30,802 nucleotides of DNA from JAJPKK01 sp035311445 (GTDB lineage Bacteria; Pseudomonadota; Alphaproteobacteria; Rhizobiales; Xanthobacteraceae). The notes beneath the pieces were generated by a model. The model did not search any database, had not been told where the DNA came from, and saw only the letters and a list, made by a program, of their open reading frames with translations. Positions within the stretch are counted from its first letter, which is position 1, and every line of letters starts with the position of its first letter. This document shows positions 16,223-24,814 of the stretch, one piece after another. The stretch spans positions 1 through 30,802 of the forward strand of contig DATGCX010000430.1 in assembly GCA_035311445.1 (NCBI GenBank), given 5' to 3'. The position numbers and the translations under genes are program-made.

Positions 16223-17549
16223 GCTTTTGTACCTGGAACGAGGGATTTGCCGGAGAGTTCATTGCAGCCGGCTCCGCCGTGGAAGGATCGACCGCATGCC
16301 CCGACATTGGGAAACAACCGGGCCGTCCTTTCGGCGCGCCATCATGGATAGCGCTCGGCATCGAAATGGCAGAGCCAGAGTCCGCTGCGTGTTCGCAATC
16401 AAGCGACGGGCGCACCACCTGAGTGCTCTTACCGAATCTGCTGTCGATGTCGGGGTCGCCGCCATGGAGTCTGACCACCAGAAAACGGGTCTTGGCGGTG
16501 CTGGCGCGTTCCGCCTCGATGCGCGCATTTATCAGCGCCTGCTCCTCGGTTTTTCGCAAGGTGATATCGCGCATCACCGCGACGACGCAGCGGCTCGTCA
16601 CATCGCCGCCTCGGCCCATGTCTGCGCCGAACGGCTGGCACCGCATTTCGATCCAGATGAACTCCGCCTGGTCGTGTCGCCGCAAGCGGAATTCAATTTC
16701 GCAGGTATCACCGGTTGCCGCCGCCTCCGACAGCGCATGCAGATAGGCCGGACGATCAGCGATGTGGATGCGATCGAACAGACCGCAGCTCTGTAAGTCG
16801 AAGGGCGAAGCGCCCAGCACGGCCTGCGCATTCGCGGAGGCGTATATGATACGACCACCGTGGCCGTGGTGGGTGATGACGTCGGTCTCGCTAAAGGCGG
16901 GCAGCCGCCATTGGCCCGCCTGGCGGAAGAGCGGCGTTACATCCGCTCCCGCAAGCGCATCGGCATTCAGCGCTATGCCGGTGGCATAGAGCAGGGCCGA
17001 CAAAATGCCAGGCACCGCAAGCATGCCGGTCGGCCGCTCGACGGCGGGCACGAGGTCGAACCCTGCGCCGGCGAAGGTAAGAAGCCCGATCCCGGCGAGC
17101 GCAAGCAACGCCGCAAGCGCTATCACGCGTCGCGACCCGGACAATGCGGCTTCGAGCAGAATCAGCACGAACCAGATCACAGCGACCGAATTTATGCCGC
17201 CCGAACCGGCCGCCACGAACGTCACAATGCCGGTCAGGGCAAACGCGGACAGACCCTGAGCGACATCGTAGCGGCCGGTGCGCGAGAGGAAACAGGCGGT
17301 GGAGATCGGAACGATCATCCAAGCCAGCACAAAGAATTCGGGCGCGCTCGGCACACCCCGCCAAGCGAGGAACACCGGGAACACGCCAAGCGCCATCAAG
17401 CTCCCAAACACACGGGGCACCATGAAGGCGAGATGGCGCTGCACCGCAACTGCGTCGGCACGCGCCGAGGGGTGCACAAGCGCGTCGAGAAAGTCGCAAA
17501 TAGGGGTCGATAGGTTCACGATGCTCTGTTGCTTCAACGATTGGAACAC
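16215..17549 (-). CDS. PAS sensor histidine kinase lacking its catalytic core (internal deletion)
   Basis: A 444-residue membrane protein with six or so helices (about 45-195) and a PAS domain (about 225-335) that ends in the usual VMRDITLRKTEEQAL followed by the coiled AERASTAKTRFL. In an intact kinase the histidine box should come next. Here TRFL (354-357) is joined directly to VVRLHGGDPDIDSRFGK, which is the tail just past the last glycine box of a HATPase domain. The C-terminal tail ending QVQKRA follows. The dimerisation/phospho-acceptor region and almost all of the ATPase domain are missing, in frame, at about 16480. The product cannot be a kinase. It may still sense and bind, or be decaying. 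The start is GTG at 17549 (moderate confidence). It heads an operon with the peptidoglycan-binding and DUF1491 genes. Confidence 0.82.
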   Translation of the reverse strand: MFQSLKQQSIVNLSTPICDFLDALVHPSARADAVAVQRHLAFMVPRVFGSLMALGVFPVFLAWRGVPSAPEFFVLAWMIVPISTACFLSRTGRYDVAQGLSAFALTGIVTFVAAGSGGINSVAVIWFVLILLEAALSGSRRVIALAALLALAGIGLLTFAGAGFDLVPAVERPTGMLAVPGILSALLYATGIALNADALAGADVTPLFRQAGQWRLPAFSETDVITHHGHGGRIIYASANAQAVLGASPFDLQSCGLFDRIHIADRPAYLHALSEAAATGDTCEIEFRLRRHDQAEFIWIEMRCQPFGADMGRGGDVTSRCVVAVMRDITLRKTEEQALINARIEAERASTAKTRFLVVRLHGGDPDIDSRFGKSTQVVRPSLDCEHAADSGSAISMPSAIHDGAPKGRPGCFPMSGHAVDPSTAEPAAMNSPANPSFQVQKRA

Positions 17550-17859
17550 GTCCCCGTTCGGATCGTGGCAAAGGCCCCTTAAGCGAACGCTAAGGAGGTT
17601 GCGGTCGCGCGATTCGGAATATCGAAATCAATTGCAGAAAAGCTGTCTTGGTTAACGGAATTCTCCGACATTGTGAATGCCGGGTTGAAGGCCGGCAGAT
17701 GGATCGGTGTCATGCAAAGCCGAACTCGCCGCGCTGCAACGCATCTGCACGGACCGGCATGGTCGACTTCGGCGGCGCGCTCAATAAAAATGTCAAAATG
17801 ATGAAAGTTATCGTCAAAATATTGCAAATTTAAAGCGAAAGTGCGGGCAATGCGTCTAA

Positions 17860-18156
17860 ATTCTCGAACCGGATCGTCGACCTGCCGCGTGCGCTGCGGC
17901 CGCCCAAGTCGCTGCGCGATCCTGGCAGCGCACCCGTGGCGGGGCGACGATTCTCTATGACTTCGCCAGTGACACCAGTTTGGCAGGATCGATCGAGCCG
18001 CCCTCAACTCTCCTGGCCGGCCGCAAGCCCAGCCTCCGAAGGAAGGAGCATCGAAGGCGTCAAAGCATCGCAGCCTATCTTAATGACAGCGACATGACGC
18101 CGCCGTGGAGCGGCCTCCATTCCCGCAAGTATGCAGCGACAAAGCGGTCCTCATAG
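17860..18156 (+). pseudogene. DUF5330-like remnant, N-terminus missing
   Basis: An open frame without a start codon reads ACAAAAQVAARSWQRTRGGA, then TILYDFASDTSLAGSIEPPS, and later YLNDSDMTPPWSGLHSRKY before a TAG at 18154. From memory this matches the C-terminal half of DUF5330 proteins (DACxxGxQxAxxxGxRAxxGAxxLYxF, later TPADLxPAWRGP), which lie near sufE in related genomes. A stop precedes the frame at 17857, and no signal peptide is found upstream. I take it as a 5'-truncated gene. The remainder of 17550-17859 holds no supported gene. Confidence 0.5.
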
Positions 18157-18239
18157 AGATCCGCAACCTATCGCCATCCTGGCCTGTCCGTCATATGTAA
18201 AGAGCGTGCGGCAGCGGTGCCGCTGAGCCTCTGGACGTT

Positions 18240-18671
18240 ATGACGATCGACGAAATCACCGAGAACTTCGCTCTGCTCGACGATTGGGACGATCGCTATC
18301 GTTACCTGATCGAATTGGGGCGCACGCTCGAACCCCTGCCTGATTCGGCGCGAACCGAGGCCAACAAGGTGTCGGGCTGCGCGAGCCAGGTGTGGCTTCG
18401 CACCGACATTGATCGCGGCGGCCCCAGCGGGCCGGTGCTGCGCTTTAAGGGCGACAGCGACGCCCACATCGTGCGCGGCCTAATCGCGACCTTGTTCGCC
18501 GTCTACTCTGGTAAGCCCGCGCAGTACATTCTTGATTTCGACGCACTGGCTTTGTTCGATCGCCTCGGATTGCGCGAGCACCTCACTCCACAGCGGTCGA
18601 ATGGACTCAAATCCATGGTCGGCCGCATTCGCGAGGAAGCACGCAAAGCGCTCGCCTTGGCCGGAGCGTGA
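18240..18671 (+). CDS. sufE: SufE cysteine-desulfurase sulfur acceptor
   Basis: A 143-residue cytoplasmic protein. SufE takes persulfide sulfur from a SufS-type desulfurase and passes it on for iron-sulfur cluster assembly. The active cysteine is C47 in NKVSGCASQVWL. The helical N-terminus ITENFALLDDWDDRYRYLIELGR and the C-terminal SNGLKSMVGRIREEA are diagnostic. No other suf gene is in the window, so it is a solitary copy. The start ATG at 18240 lacks a strong ribosome site. It is convergent with the mucR-like gene. Confidence 0.95.
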   Translation: MTIDEITENFALLDDWDDRYRYLIELGRTLEPLPDSARTEANKVSGCASQVWLRTDIDRGGPSGPVLRFKGDSDAHIVRGLIATLFAVYSGKPAQYILDFDALALFDRLGLREHLTPQRSNGLKSMVGRIREEARKALALAGA

Positions 18672-18917
18672 TCTCACGCCGGTGGTCCGGCGCTTTGCAT
18701 CCCGTATCCATCGGCGTCATTCCAGGGGGGCGCGGCAACGGGTCCTTCGGTCGGCCCGATCACAGGCGCGCGGCGAGCCCGCAATCTATGGCCACTGATC
18801 GGCGGTTATGGATTCGGCGCTCCCTCAGTGCGCTCGGGACTCGGAGTGACGGATACCAATGTTAGAGCGTACACTTGTGCACTCCGGCCAGCGCCTTCAG
18901 AGTGAACCCGATGAATC

Positions 18918-19337
18918 TCAGCGCGAACGACGCTTGCGCTGCTGCCCGAGGCCCATTTGTTTGGCCAGTTGGGACCGCGCCTCCGCATAGTTCGGCGCCA
19001 CCATCGGATAGTCCGGCGGCAACCCCCATTTTTCGCGATAATGCTCGGGCGTCATGTGGTATTGCGTACGCAGATGACGCTTGAGTGATTTGAATTTTTT
19101 CCCATCTTCAAGGCAGATGATGTAGTCCGGCGTGATCGATTTCTTGACGGCGACGGCGGGCTTCGCTGGTTCCACCGCCGTTTCGTTCTGACCGTTGGAG
19201 ATGCGTAGCAGCGCGGTGTGCACCTGGCTGATAAGTGACGAGATATCGCTCGCCGCCACGGTGTTGTTACTAACATATGCGGAAACGATGCCGGCCGTCA
19301 GTTCGATATAGCTACTCGGCACCTTGTCGTTCATCAT
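18918..19337 (-). CDS. mucR: Ros/MucR family transcriptional regulator with altered zinc ligands
   Basis: A 139-residue DNA-binding protein. MucR/Ros proteins bind AT-rich DNA and silence surface-polysaccharide, motility and virulence genes. The N-terminal oligomerisation region (1-50) is followed by the zinc-finger-like domain ICLEDGKKFKSLKRHL...MTPEHYREKWGLP (about 74-107). Of the usual ligands, C75 and H88 are kept. The second cysteine position is D78, as in many hyphomicrobial homologues. The usual HY after RT is here Q92-Y93, followed by H94, so the third ligand may have moved. I chose the start at 19337, with AAAGG five bases upstream. A second ATG follows immediately. Confidence 0.92.
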   Translation of the reverse strand: MMNDKVPSSYIELTAGIVSAYVSNNTVAASDISSLISQVHTALLRISNGQNETAVEPAKPAVAVKKSITPDYIICLEDGKKFKSLKRHLRTQYHMTPEHYREKWGLPPDYPMVAPNYAEARSQLAKQMGLGQQRKRRSR

Positions 19338-19703
19338 TGTTGCCTTTCCCCACAGGCTGGACGCCGTCATCGCGTGCTCAGGTATCGTCCCAGAATCCTT
19401 CGAATGCCGAACATCTTACGATGGTGAGCATGTCTATTTACTAGCTTTTTCGAAGATGCACAAGAATACTTGGAGCTTTTACATCCGCAGAAAGGCGTTT
19501 TGGCAAGCAGAACACCAGGAAACAATAGTCTTGCTTGCAACAAAAATTGCCCCAAAAAAGCCCGAAAACTTATTTTGGACCGCCGTCACCCGTGGCGTTG
19601 CGGCAGATCACGCTGGATTCAACTCGAGGTGAGCGCTTGAATCGCCCGATCCGATCGGGTCACATGTTATCGTATTCATCATGTCCCGGAGCCTGCCGCC
19701 GCG
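19338..19703. promoter_or_regulatory. AT-rich divergent region between mucR and oligopeptidase B
   Basis: About 365 bases, AT-rich between 19430 and 19580, with several TA and T/A-tract stretches of the kind MucR proteins bind. MucR autoregulation is known in relatives, so this is a plausible operator region (inference). An inverted pair gcaagca/tgcttgc lies near 19502-19538. No gene is supported. Confidence 0.4.
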
Positions 19704-21854
19704 ATGACAGACAGTCCTCCAAATCGTGCGCCTGGTTCTGCTGCCGCTGCGAAATTCCCCGCGCGGCCGCACCCAGAACCGTCTCCCGTCACGGCGACCT
19801 GGCACGGCGTCACCCTCATCGACGAATTCGCCTGGCTTAAGGATGCAAGCTGGCAGGCGGTGATGCGCGACCCGAGCCTGCTCGACCCGATGATCAGGCA
19901 GCATCTCGAGAACGAGAACGCCTATGCGGATGCGGTGCTCGCTGCCACGGTTCCGCAGCAGGAAACGTTGGTCGCAGAAATGCGAGGCCGTATCAGGGAG
20001 GACGACACAAACGTTCCGGCCGCCGACGGCCCGTTCGCGTATTTCAGCCGCTATCGCGAAGGCGGCCAGCATCCCTCGATTTGCCGCGAGCCGCGTGGCG
20101 GTGGAGATTGCGAGATCCTGATCGACGGGGACGCGCTCGCAGCCGGCAAGGCATTCTTTCGCCTCGGTGCGACGGCGCATTCGCCCGATCACAAGTTGCT
20201 GGCGTGGAGCGCGGACGAGACCGGCGCTGAACTTTTCACCGTCCGGGTACGCGACCTCGCCAGTATGACGGAGTTGCCGGACATCGTCCCCGAGACTGCA
20301 GGCGCCATCGTATGGGTGCGAGATTGCGCGGCCTTCTACTACGTCCGCCTCGACCGACAGCATCGCCCGTCAAGCGTCCATCGCCACCGCCTCGGCACCG
20401 ACGTGCACGAGGATGTGGAGATCTATGCGACACACGATGGCCGCTTCGTCTCGCTGTCGCGTCTTCAATCGGGGCGGTGTGCCGCGATCTCGGCGCACGA
20501 TCACGACACTTCCGAAGCATGGCTCATCGATCTTGAAGACCTCAGCGCCGAGCCGGTGCTGGTGGCCCCGCGCGAGCCGGCGATGCGCTACGAGGTCGAG
20601 CATCATCCGGATTTTAACGGCGTTCCGGCGCTCATTATCCACACCAATGCGGGGCAGGCCGAAGATTTCAAGATCGCGTGGACGCCGTTGACCGCCACCG
20701 CTCGGACCCGTTGGCGCGATGTCGTGCCGCACCGTCCGGGTGTCTTCATTTTGAGCTTCGCGGTGCTCCGGGACTGGCTGATCCGCCTGGAACGCGAGGA
20801 CAGCCTGCCGCGCATCGTGGTTCGGCGGCTTGCGGACGGCGAGGAACACGTGATCGCGTTCGCGGAGGAGGCTTATTCGCTCGGCCTGGATCAAGGCTAC
20901 GAGTTCGAAACCGACACCCAGCGCTTTTCCTACTCATCGATGACGACCCCCTCGGAAGTTTGGGACTACGACCTCGCCACACGTGCCCGCACCCTGCGCA
21001 AGCGCCAGGAAATCCCGAGCGGGCACGATCCGGCCGCCTATGTGACGCGCCGCATACTGGCGCCGACCTCTGACGGCGACGCCGTTCCGGTCTCATTGCT
21101 CTATCGCAAAACCACGCCGCTTGACGGCACCGCGGCGATGCTCATCTACGGCTACGGCGCCTACGGAGTTTCGATGCCGGCGGCGTTCAACTCGAATCGG
21201 TTGTCGCTGGTCGACCGCGGATTCGTGTTCGCCATCGCCCATGTGCGCGGCGGCACCGAGAAAGGCTGGCGCTGGTATCGCGAAGGCAAACTGGCTGCGA
21301 AACAGAACACGTTCTCTGATTTCATCGCCGCCACCGAGCATCTGGTAAAGTGCAAATTCGCAGCGCCGCAGAGGGTGGTGGCTCAGGGCGGCTCGGCGGG
21401 CGGCCTGCTGATCGGCGCGGTAGCGAACCAGCGGCCTGACCTCTACGCAGCGCTGATTGCGGAGGTGCCGTTCGTCGATGTTCTCAACACCATGCTGGAC
21501 GATACCCTTCCGCTTACCCCGCCCGAATGGGTCGAATGGGGCAATCCGATCGCGGACGCCGCGGCCTTTGCTACCATTCGGGCCTATTCGCCTTACGACA
21601 ATGTGCGCGCGCAGGAATACCCGGCCATGCTGGTATTGGCGGGGCTCACCGATCCACGGGTCACGTATTGGGAACCTGCCAAATGGGTGGCGCGCCTGCG
21701 CCGCCGCAAGACCAACAGCAATTTGGTAGTGTTGCGGATCAATCTCGACGCCGGCCATGCCGGCGCGCCCGGGCGCTTCGACCGGTTGAAGGAGGTCGCA
21801 CTGGGCTATGCTTTCGCGATCGCGGCGGTCGAGGGAGCGCTGCCGCGCACGTGA
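19704..21854 (+). CDS. ptrB: Oligopeptidase B-like S9 family serine peptidase
   Basis: A 716-residue peptidase of the prolyl-oligopeptidase family. Such enzymes cut short peptides, in oligopeptidase B after basic residues. An N-terminal beta-propeller (about 80-420) gates a C-terminal alpha/beta-hydrolase domain. The catalytic triad is visible: S564 in GGSAGG, D650 in LTDPRV and H685 in DAGHAG. Other family blocks are YGYGAYG, AHVRGG (about 506-528) and the N-terminal TWHG...DEFAWLKD. Oligopeptidase B is favoured over prolyl endopeptidase by the WYREGK and YSPYDNV segments. There is no signal peptide, so it is probably cytoplasmic. The start ATG at 19704 is reasonable; a short N-terminal tail is Ala/Pro-rich. 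Confidence 0.93.
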   Translation: MTDSPPNRAPGSAAAAKFPARPHPEPSPVTATWHGVTLIDEFAWLKDASWQAVMRDPSLLDPMIRQHLENENAYADAVLAATVPQQETLVAEMRGRIREDDTNVPAADGPFAYFSRYREGGQHPSICREPRGGGDCEILIDGDALAAGKAFFRLGATAHSPDHKLLAWSADETGAELFTVRVRDLASMTELPDIVPETAGAIVWVRDCAAFYYVRLDRQHRPSSVHRHRLGTDVHEDVEIYATHDGRFVSLSRLQSGRCAAISAHDHDTSEAWLIDLEDLSAEPVLVAPREPAMRYEVEHHPDFNGVPALIIHTNAGQAEDFKIAWTPLTATARTRWRDVVPHRPGVFILSFAVLRDWLIRLEREDSLPRIVVRRLADGEEHVIAFAEEAYSLGLDQGYEFETDTQRFSYSSMTTPSEVWDYDLATRARTLRKRQEIPSGHDPAAYVTRRILAPTSDGDAVPVSLLYRKTTPLDGTAAMLIYGYGAYGVSMPAAFNSNRLSLVDRGFVFAIAHVRGGTEKGWRWYREGKLAAKQNTFSDFIAATEHLVKCKFAAPQRVVAQGGSAGGLLIGAVANQRPDLYAALIAEVPFVDVLNTMLDDTLPLTPPEWVEWGNPIADAAAFATIRAYSPYDNVRAQEYPAMLVLAGLTDPRVTYWEPAKWVARLRRRKTNSNLVVLRINLDAGHAGAPGRFDRLKEVALGYAFAIAAVEGALPRT

Positions 21855-21858
21855 AACT

Positions 21859-22776
21859 TCAGCCTTCGTTCTTTTCCAGATGTTTGCGTAACTCCTCGAT
21901 CGACGCGAATCGCATCGTGCCATCGGGCGTTTTCGCCTCGATCGAACCGTCTGTGAAAAGCGTATAGGCCATTTCATCGATCACGCCCGACTTGAGGACT
22001 GGCACCGGCCGCGGTTCGCCGCGCATCGGCCGGGCGGGCGCCGGCGCGACAGGCGGCGGGGCGGGCGGCGCGGTCATGGGCGGCGATTTTACTTCCGCAG
22101 GCTGTACCTCGGTCTGGGGAGGCGCTTCGGTTCGCTCTTCCGATGCCTTCTCGATATTGCGATGCTCCGAAGGCCATACCGAGTCGAACGTATTTTGTGG
22201 GGAAACGATGGGTGGCCGGCGTTCTTCCGCCGCAGCCTTATCCAGCGGCGGCGCGCCGGTTGTGCGCGGCCGGGCATCCGGCGAACGCCGAACCTGCTCT
22301 GTGCGGCTATGATCGGATGCCGGCCCATCCTCGGCCGATGGCGGAGTTGCCTCGATCTCCGCAATAGCGCGCCGCAGCCACTCCGGTCCGGGCTTGCGCC
22401 ACTGCTGGGCATCAGGCCCATCGATCTTGGTGGGAATCACATTCGGAGCTTCGGTGCCAGGCGCTCCCGTCATAGGTAACCGCGGCCCCTGTCTTCCCTC
22501 AGTACGCTCTCCGTCCCGGCGCTCCGCGTCGCTGCGGTCCGCCGCCCGAAGCGGCCGCGGCACCCCCGGCCGAGCCTTGAGTCCATGCACAACCCGCTGC
22601 AATTCGCGCACCGCGGCGGCAAGCCCCACCAAAATAAGGCCGCCCGTGACGGCAACGCTTCCGCCTACGAGCAGTGCCGCGCCAAACGAAGTCTCGCGAA
22701 TCGGAATCCCGAACCCGACCACGAACACACCGGCCGCTATGGTGATGAAACCAAGCAACAGCAGGAGGTAGAACAT
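21859..22776 (-). CDS. Membrane protein with proline-rich tail, unknown function
   Basis: A 305-residue protein with two N-terminal transmembrane helices (about 2-25 and 31-57), a long Pro/Glu/Arg-rich disordered middle (about 70-250) and a compact conserved C-terminal block VIDEMAYTLFTDGSIEAKTP followed by DGTMRFASIEELRKHLEKN. The C-terminal block appears to be a small domain found in hyphomicrobial proteins of unknown role. The start ATG at 22776 follows a strong purine-rich site (GAGG-type, on the minus strand). Its stop lies 4 bases from the convergent ptrB stop. Confidence 0.75.
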   Translation of the reverse strand: MFYLLLLLGFITIAAGVFVVGFGIPIRETSFGAALLVGGSVAVTGGLILVGLAAAVRELQRVVHGLKARPGVPRPLRAADRSDAERRDGERTEGRQGPRLPMTGAPGTEAPNVIPTKIDGPDAQQWRKPGPEWLRRAIAEIEATPPSAEDGPASDHSRTEQVRRSPDARPRTTGAPPLDKAAAEERRPPIVSPQNTFDSVWPSEHRNIEKASEERTEAPPQTEVQPAEVKSPPMTAPPAPPPVAPAPARPMRGEPRPVPVLKSGVIDEMAYTLFTDGSIEAKTPDGTMRFASIEELRKHLEKNEG

Positions 22777-23182
22777 GGCTCAAACTTCCGTCCGCAGTCA
22801 GAACCGCGCAGATGCTCTCGCGCTGACCCCGCACGAAATTCTGCGCAAGAACTTTCCGCTCAGCCGGAACACATGCAGAATCAAGTCGATCCGATGATAA
22901 TATAGGTCCGACGTGAGCATCCGGCTACAAGTCTTGTTAATTTGACGGCTGTCAACAAACCGTCTTATGCCAAAATGACGCGTTCTGGTTCAGCGTTCAT
23001 CGAAATCGGTTTCATCGAACCGGTCTACAGCTTTGGCCTGTTCCCGGAACGCAAAATTTCCAGTCGTACGCCACGGTTGCCGCCTCGCGCGACACGCCCT
23101 AATTAGGGGCGCCTGACCGTTTGAACCTTTGGGCGGTTGGTCGCCTTTACCATATGCGAGACCCAGCTTGAGGAGAATCCCA
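22777..23182. promoter_or_regulatory. Divergent region upstream of sodB with palindromes
   Basis: About 400 bases without a supported gene. Two symmetric sites stand out: ttgac-ggct-gtcaa (22942-22955) and a palindrome centred on ccctaattaggg (within about 23094-23111). Either could be an operator for sodB, whose expression is commonly iron- or oxidant-regulated, but neither matches a site that I can name. Confidence 0.4.
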
Positions 23183-23779
23183 ATGTCTTTTTCCCTGCCC
23201 GATCTGCCCTATTCGCATGATGCGCTCGCCCCGTACATGTCGCGCGAAACGCTGGAGTACCACCACGACAAGCATCACCTCGCTTACGTCAACAACGGCA
23301 ACAATCTCCTCAAGGGCACCGAGTGGGAAGGCAAATCGCTCGAGGAAGTCGTCAAGGGCTCCTTCGGCAAGAATGCCGGGCTCTTCAACAACGCCGGCCA
23401 GCACTACAATCACGTGCATTTTTGGAAATGGATGAAGCCGGGCGGTGGCGGCGACAAGATGCCGGGCGAGCTTGAAAAGAAGATCATCGCCGACCTCGGT
23501 TCGGTCGCCAAAATGAAGGAGGACTTCATCCAGGCGGGAGTCACCCAATTCGGCTCGGGCTGGGCCTGGCTCGCTGTCCAGGGCGGCAAGATCGTCGTGA
23601 CCAAGACCCCGAACGGCGAAAGCCCGCTGGTGCATGGCGCGAGACCGATCCTCGGCTGCGACGTGTGGGAGCACTCCTATTACATCGATTACCGCAACCG
23701 GCGTCCCGACTACCTCAAGGCGTTTGTTGACCACCTCGTTAACTGGGAATACGTCGCGGAGCTTTTGGCGGCGCGTTAG
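23183..23779 (+). CDS. sodB: Superoxide dismutase, iron type
   Basis: A 198-residue Fe/Mn superoxide dismutase that converts superoxide to oxygen and hydrogen peroxide in the cytoplasm. Metal ligands are H27 (LEYHHDKHH), H77 (HYNHVHFWKW), D160 and H164 (CDVWEHSYY). The active-site glutamine Q73 sits in FNNAGQHYNH, the position used by the iron enzymes, although G-C-D before the ligand leaves room for cambialistic activity. I chose the ATG at 23183 because of the GAGGAG ribosome site 8 bases upstream and the MSFxLPxLPY start typical of the family. An 18-codon upstream extension is unlikely. Confidence 0.96.
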   Translation: MSFSLPDLPYSHDALAPYMSRETLEYHHDKHHLAYVNNGNNLLKGTEWEGKSLEEVVKGSFGKNAGLFNNAGQHYNHVHFWKWMKPGGGGDKMPGELEKKIIADLGSVAKMKEDFIQAGVTQFGSGWAWLAVQGGKIVVTKTPNGESPLVHGARPILGCDVWEHSYYIDYRNRRPDYLKAFVDHLVNWEYVAELLAAR

Positions 23780-23938
23780 TCAGGCATTTCCGACGTCGCC
23801 GCCGAGCCGGTCATCGTGCCGGTCAGCGGCCGGGCCCGGTGGCGGCGCCAGGGGGGAGCGCGGCGACGACGCCTGTCGATGCTGTAAAGCGATCAACATC
23901 CACCCCCGTTCAGTGTTCTTGAATTTCGAATATGCAAC

Positions 23939-23973
23939 GTCATTCCGGGCTCGCCACCTTCGCTGGCGCCCCA
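23939..23973. repeat. Partial copy of a dispersed palindromic repeat
   Basis: cattccgggctcgccacc and the following bases to ctggcgcccc match the inner half of the palindrome at 25647-25739 with few differences. This is a truncated member of the same repeat family. Confidence 0.6.
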
Positions 23974-24017
23974 GTCATGAAAGCGATAACGATAGACTTC
24001 TGCCGACGGAAGGATGA

Positions 24018-24090
24018 TGTAGGGGCGACCCGTGTGGTCGCCCTGTTGCCGGATGCGAGGAATGGGGCACCCACAAGGGTCGCCCCTACA
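24018..24090. repeat. Imperfect palindrome with 14-bp perfect arms
   Basis: tgtaggggcgaccc (24018-24031) and its exact reverse complement gggtcgcccctaca (24077-24090) bound a 45-base centre that contains a further small stem (gcgacc...ggtcgc). This is typical of dispersed palindromic or MITE-like elements. The flanking parts of 23780-24203 hold no supported gene. Confidence 0.7.
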
Positions 24091-24203
24091 GCAGGAAATG
24101 TTGGAGGGCGTCGTTTGGTGCGGCCCTGCAAAACGTTATGACTTGGTCGATGCTCCAATCCCATCAGATTGGCTGAGGCGATGGACCAGCGGCCCGGGAC
24201 GCC

Positions 24204-24470
24204 TCAACTCGTCATGCAGGACGCGAGGAACGACCAGCTCTTGCGGCCGGTGAGTTTTTGATCCTTCGACTGCTTGCGACAGTCGGCCCATTTTTCTTTT
24301 TCCTTGGCCCATTTGGCCTTTGCCTGACTCCATTGCTTCAACGTCCACTTGGAAACGTCGTCTACCTTGGAGGAGGTCGACGAGGGCGTCGTTTCCTGCG
24401 CCATCGTCACTACCGACGTGGCCATGCTCAGAATAGCGACGGCAACAAATGCAGACCGAACGAATGACAT
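24204..24470 (-). CDS. Small exported protein, PsiF-like C-terminus
   Basis: An 88-residue protein with a signal peptide (about 1-24, ending TMAQ). A lysine- and tryptophan-rich segment follows (WTLKQWSQAKAKWAKEKEKW), then the ending DCRKQSKDQKLTGRKSWSFL..CM. The two cysteines and the KLTGRKSWSFL motif recall PsiF-type repeats, and a disulfide is possible. This is a conserved hypothetical type in Bradyrhizobium-like genomes. The function is unknown. Monocistronic. Confidence 0.72.
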   Translation of the reverse strand: MSFVRSAFVAVAILSMATSVVTMAQETTPSSTSSKVDDVSKWTLKQWSQAKAKWAKEKEKWADCRKQSKDQKLTGRKSWSFLASCMTS

Positions 24471-24814
24471 TGAAGCAGGCTCCCTGATGCGATGTTCCTA
24501 AGGCCGAATAGTCCTATCTATTCGATGGCCAGCGCGGCGGTTCGTCGCGCGCAATTGCGGCATCAGAGAGGCAATGTCTCAGTTCATACATAACTCCGTT
24601 TCAGTTCGTATAGTTGCGTCCTCGGCGCCCTGCAGTCGCAAGGTCAGGCCTGGCAGCCGCCGACGACCGGTATGCTGCCGGTGTGTAACGGCGCAGCTGA
24701 GACGCAGAAATGCCGTTCAGATGAACCTCCCGGCGACCATCGGCTGCGCCGGATTCAGACCCATCATCTCTCCCTGACCGACGATCGCAGCCGGGAGTCA
24801 CGGCACCTCGTTCA
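24471..24814. other. Gene-free interval
   Basis: About 340 bases upstream of the small exported protein gene and downstream of the next minus-strand gene. It contains a short inverted pair gaatag/ctattc (about 24508-24524) and two tcagttc-a/g-ta motifs near 24572-24610. I see no supported gene or RNA here. The promoter of the exported protein gene probably lies near 24480-24560. Confidence 0.45.

Noticed and set aside
17579..18007. Minus-strand frame of 142 codons upstream of the PAS gene
   Set aside because: No similarity, no ribosome site, and it overlaps the better-supported DUF5330 remnant on the other strand.
21093..21977. Long minus-strand frame opposite ptrB
   Set aside because: It is a shadow of a gene whose catalytic residues are all present on the plus strand.
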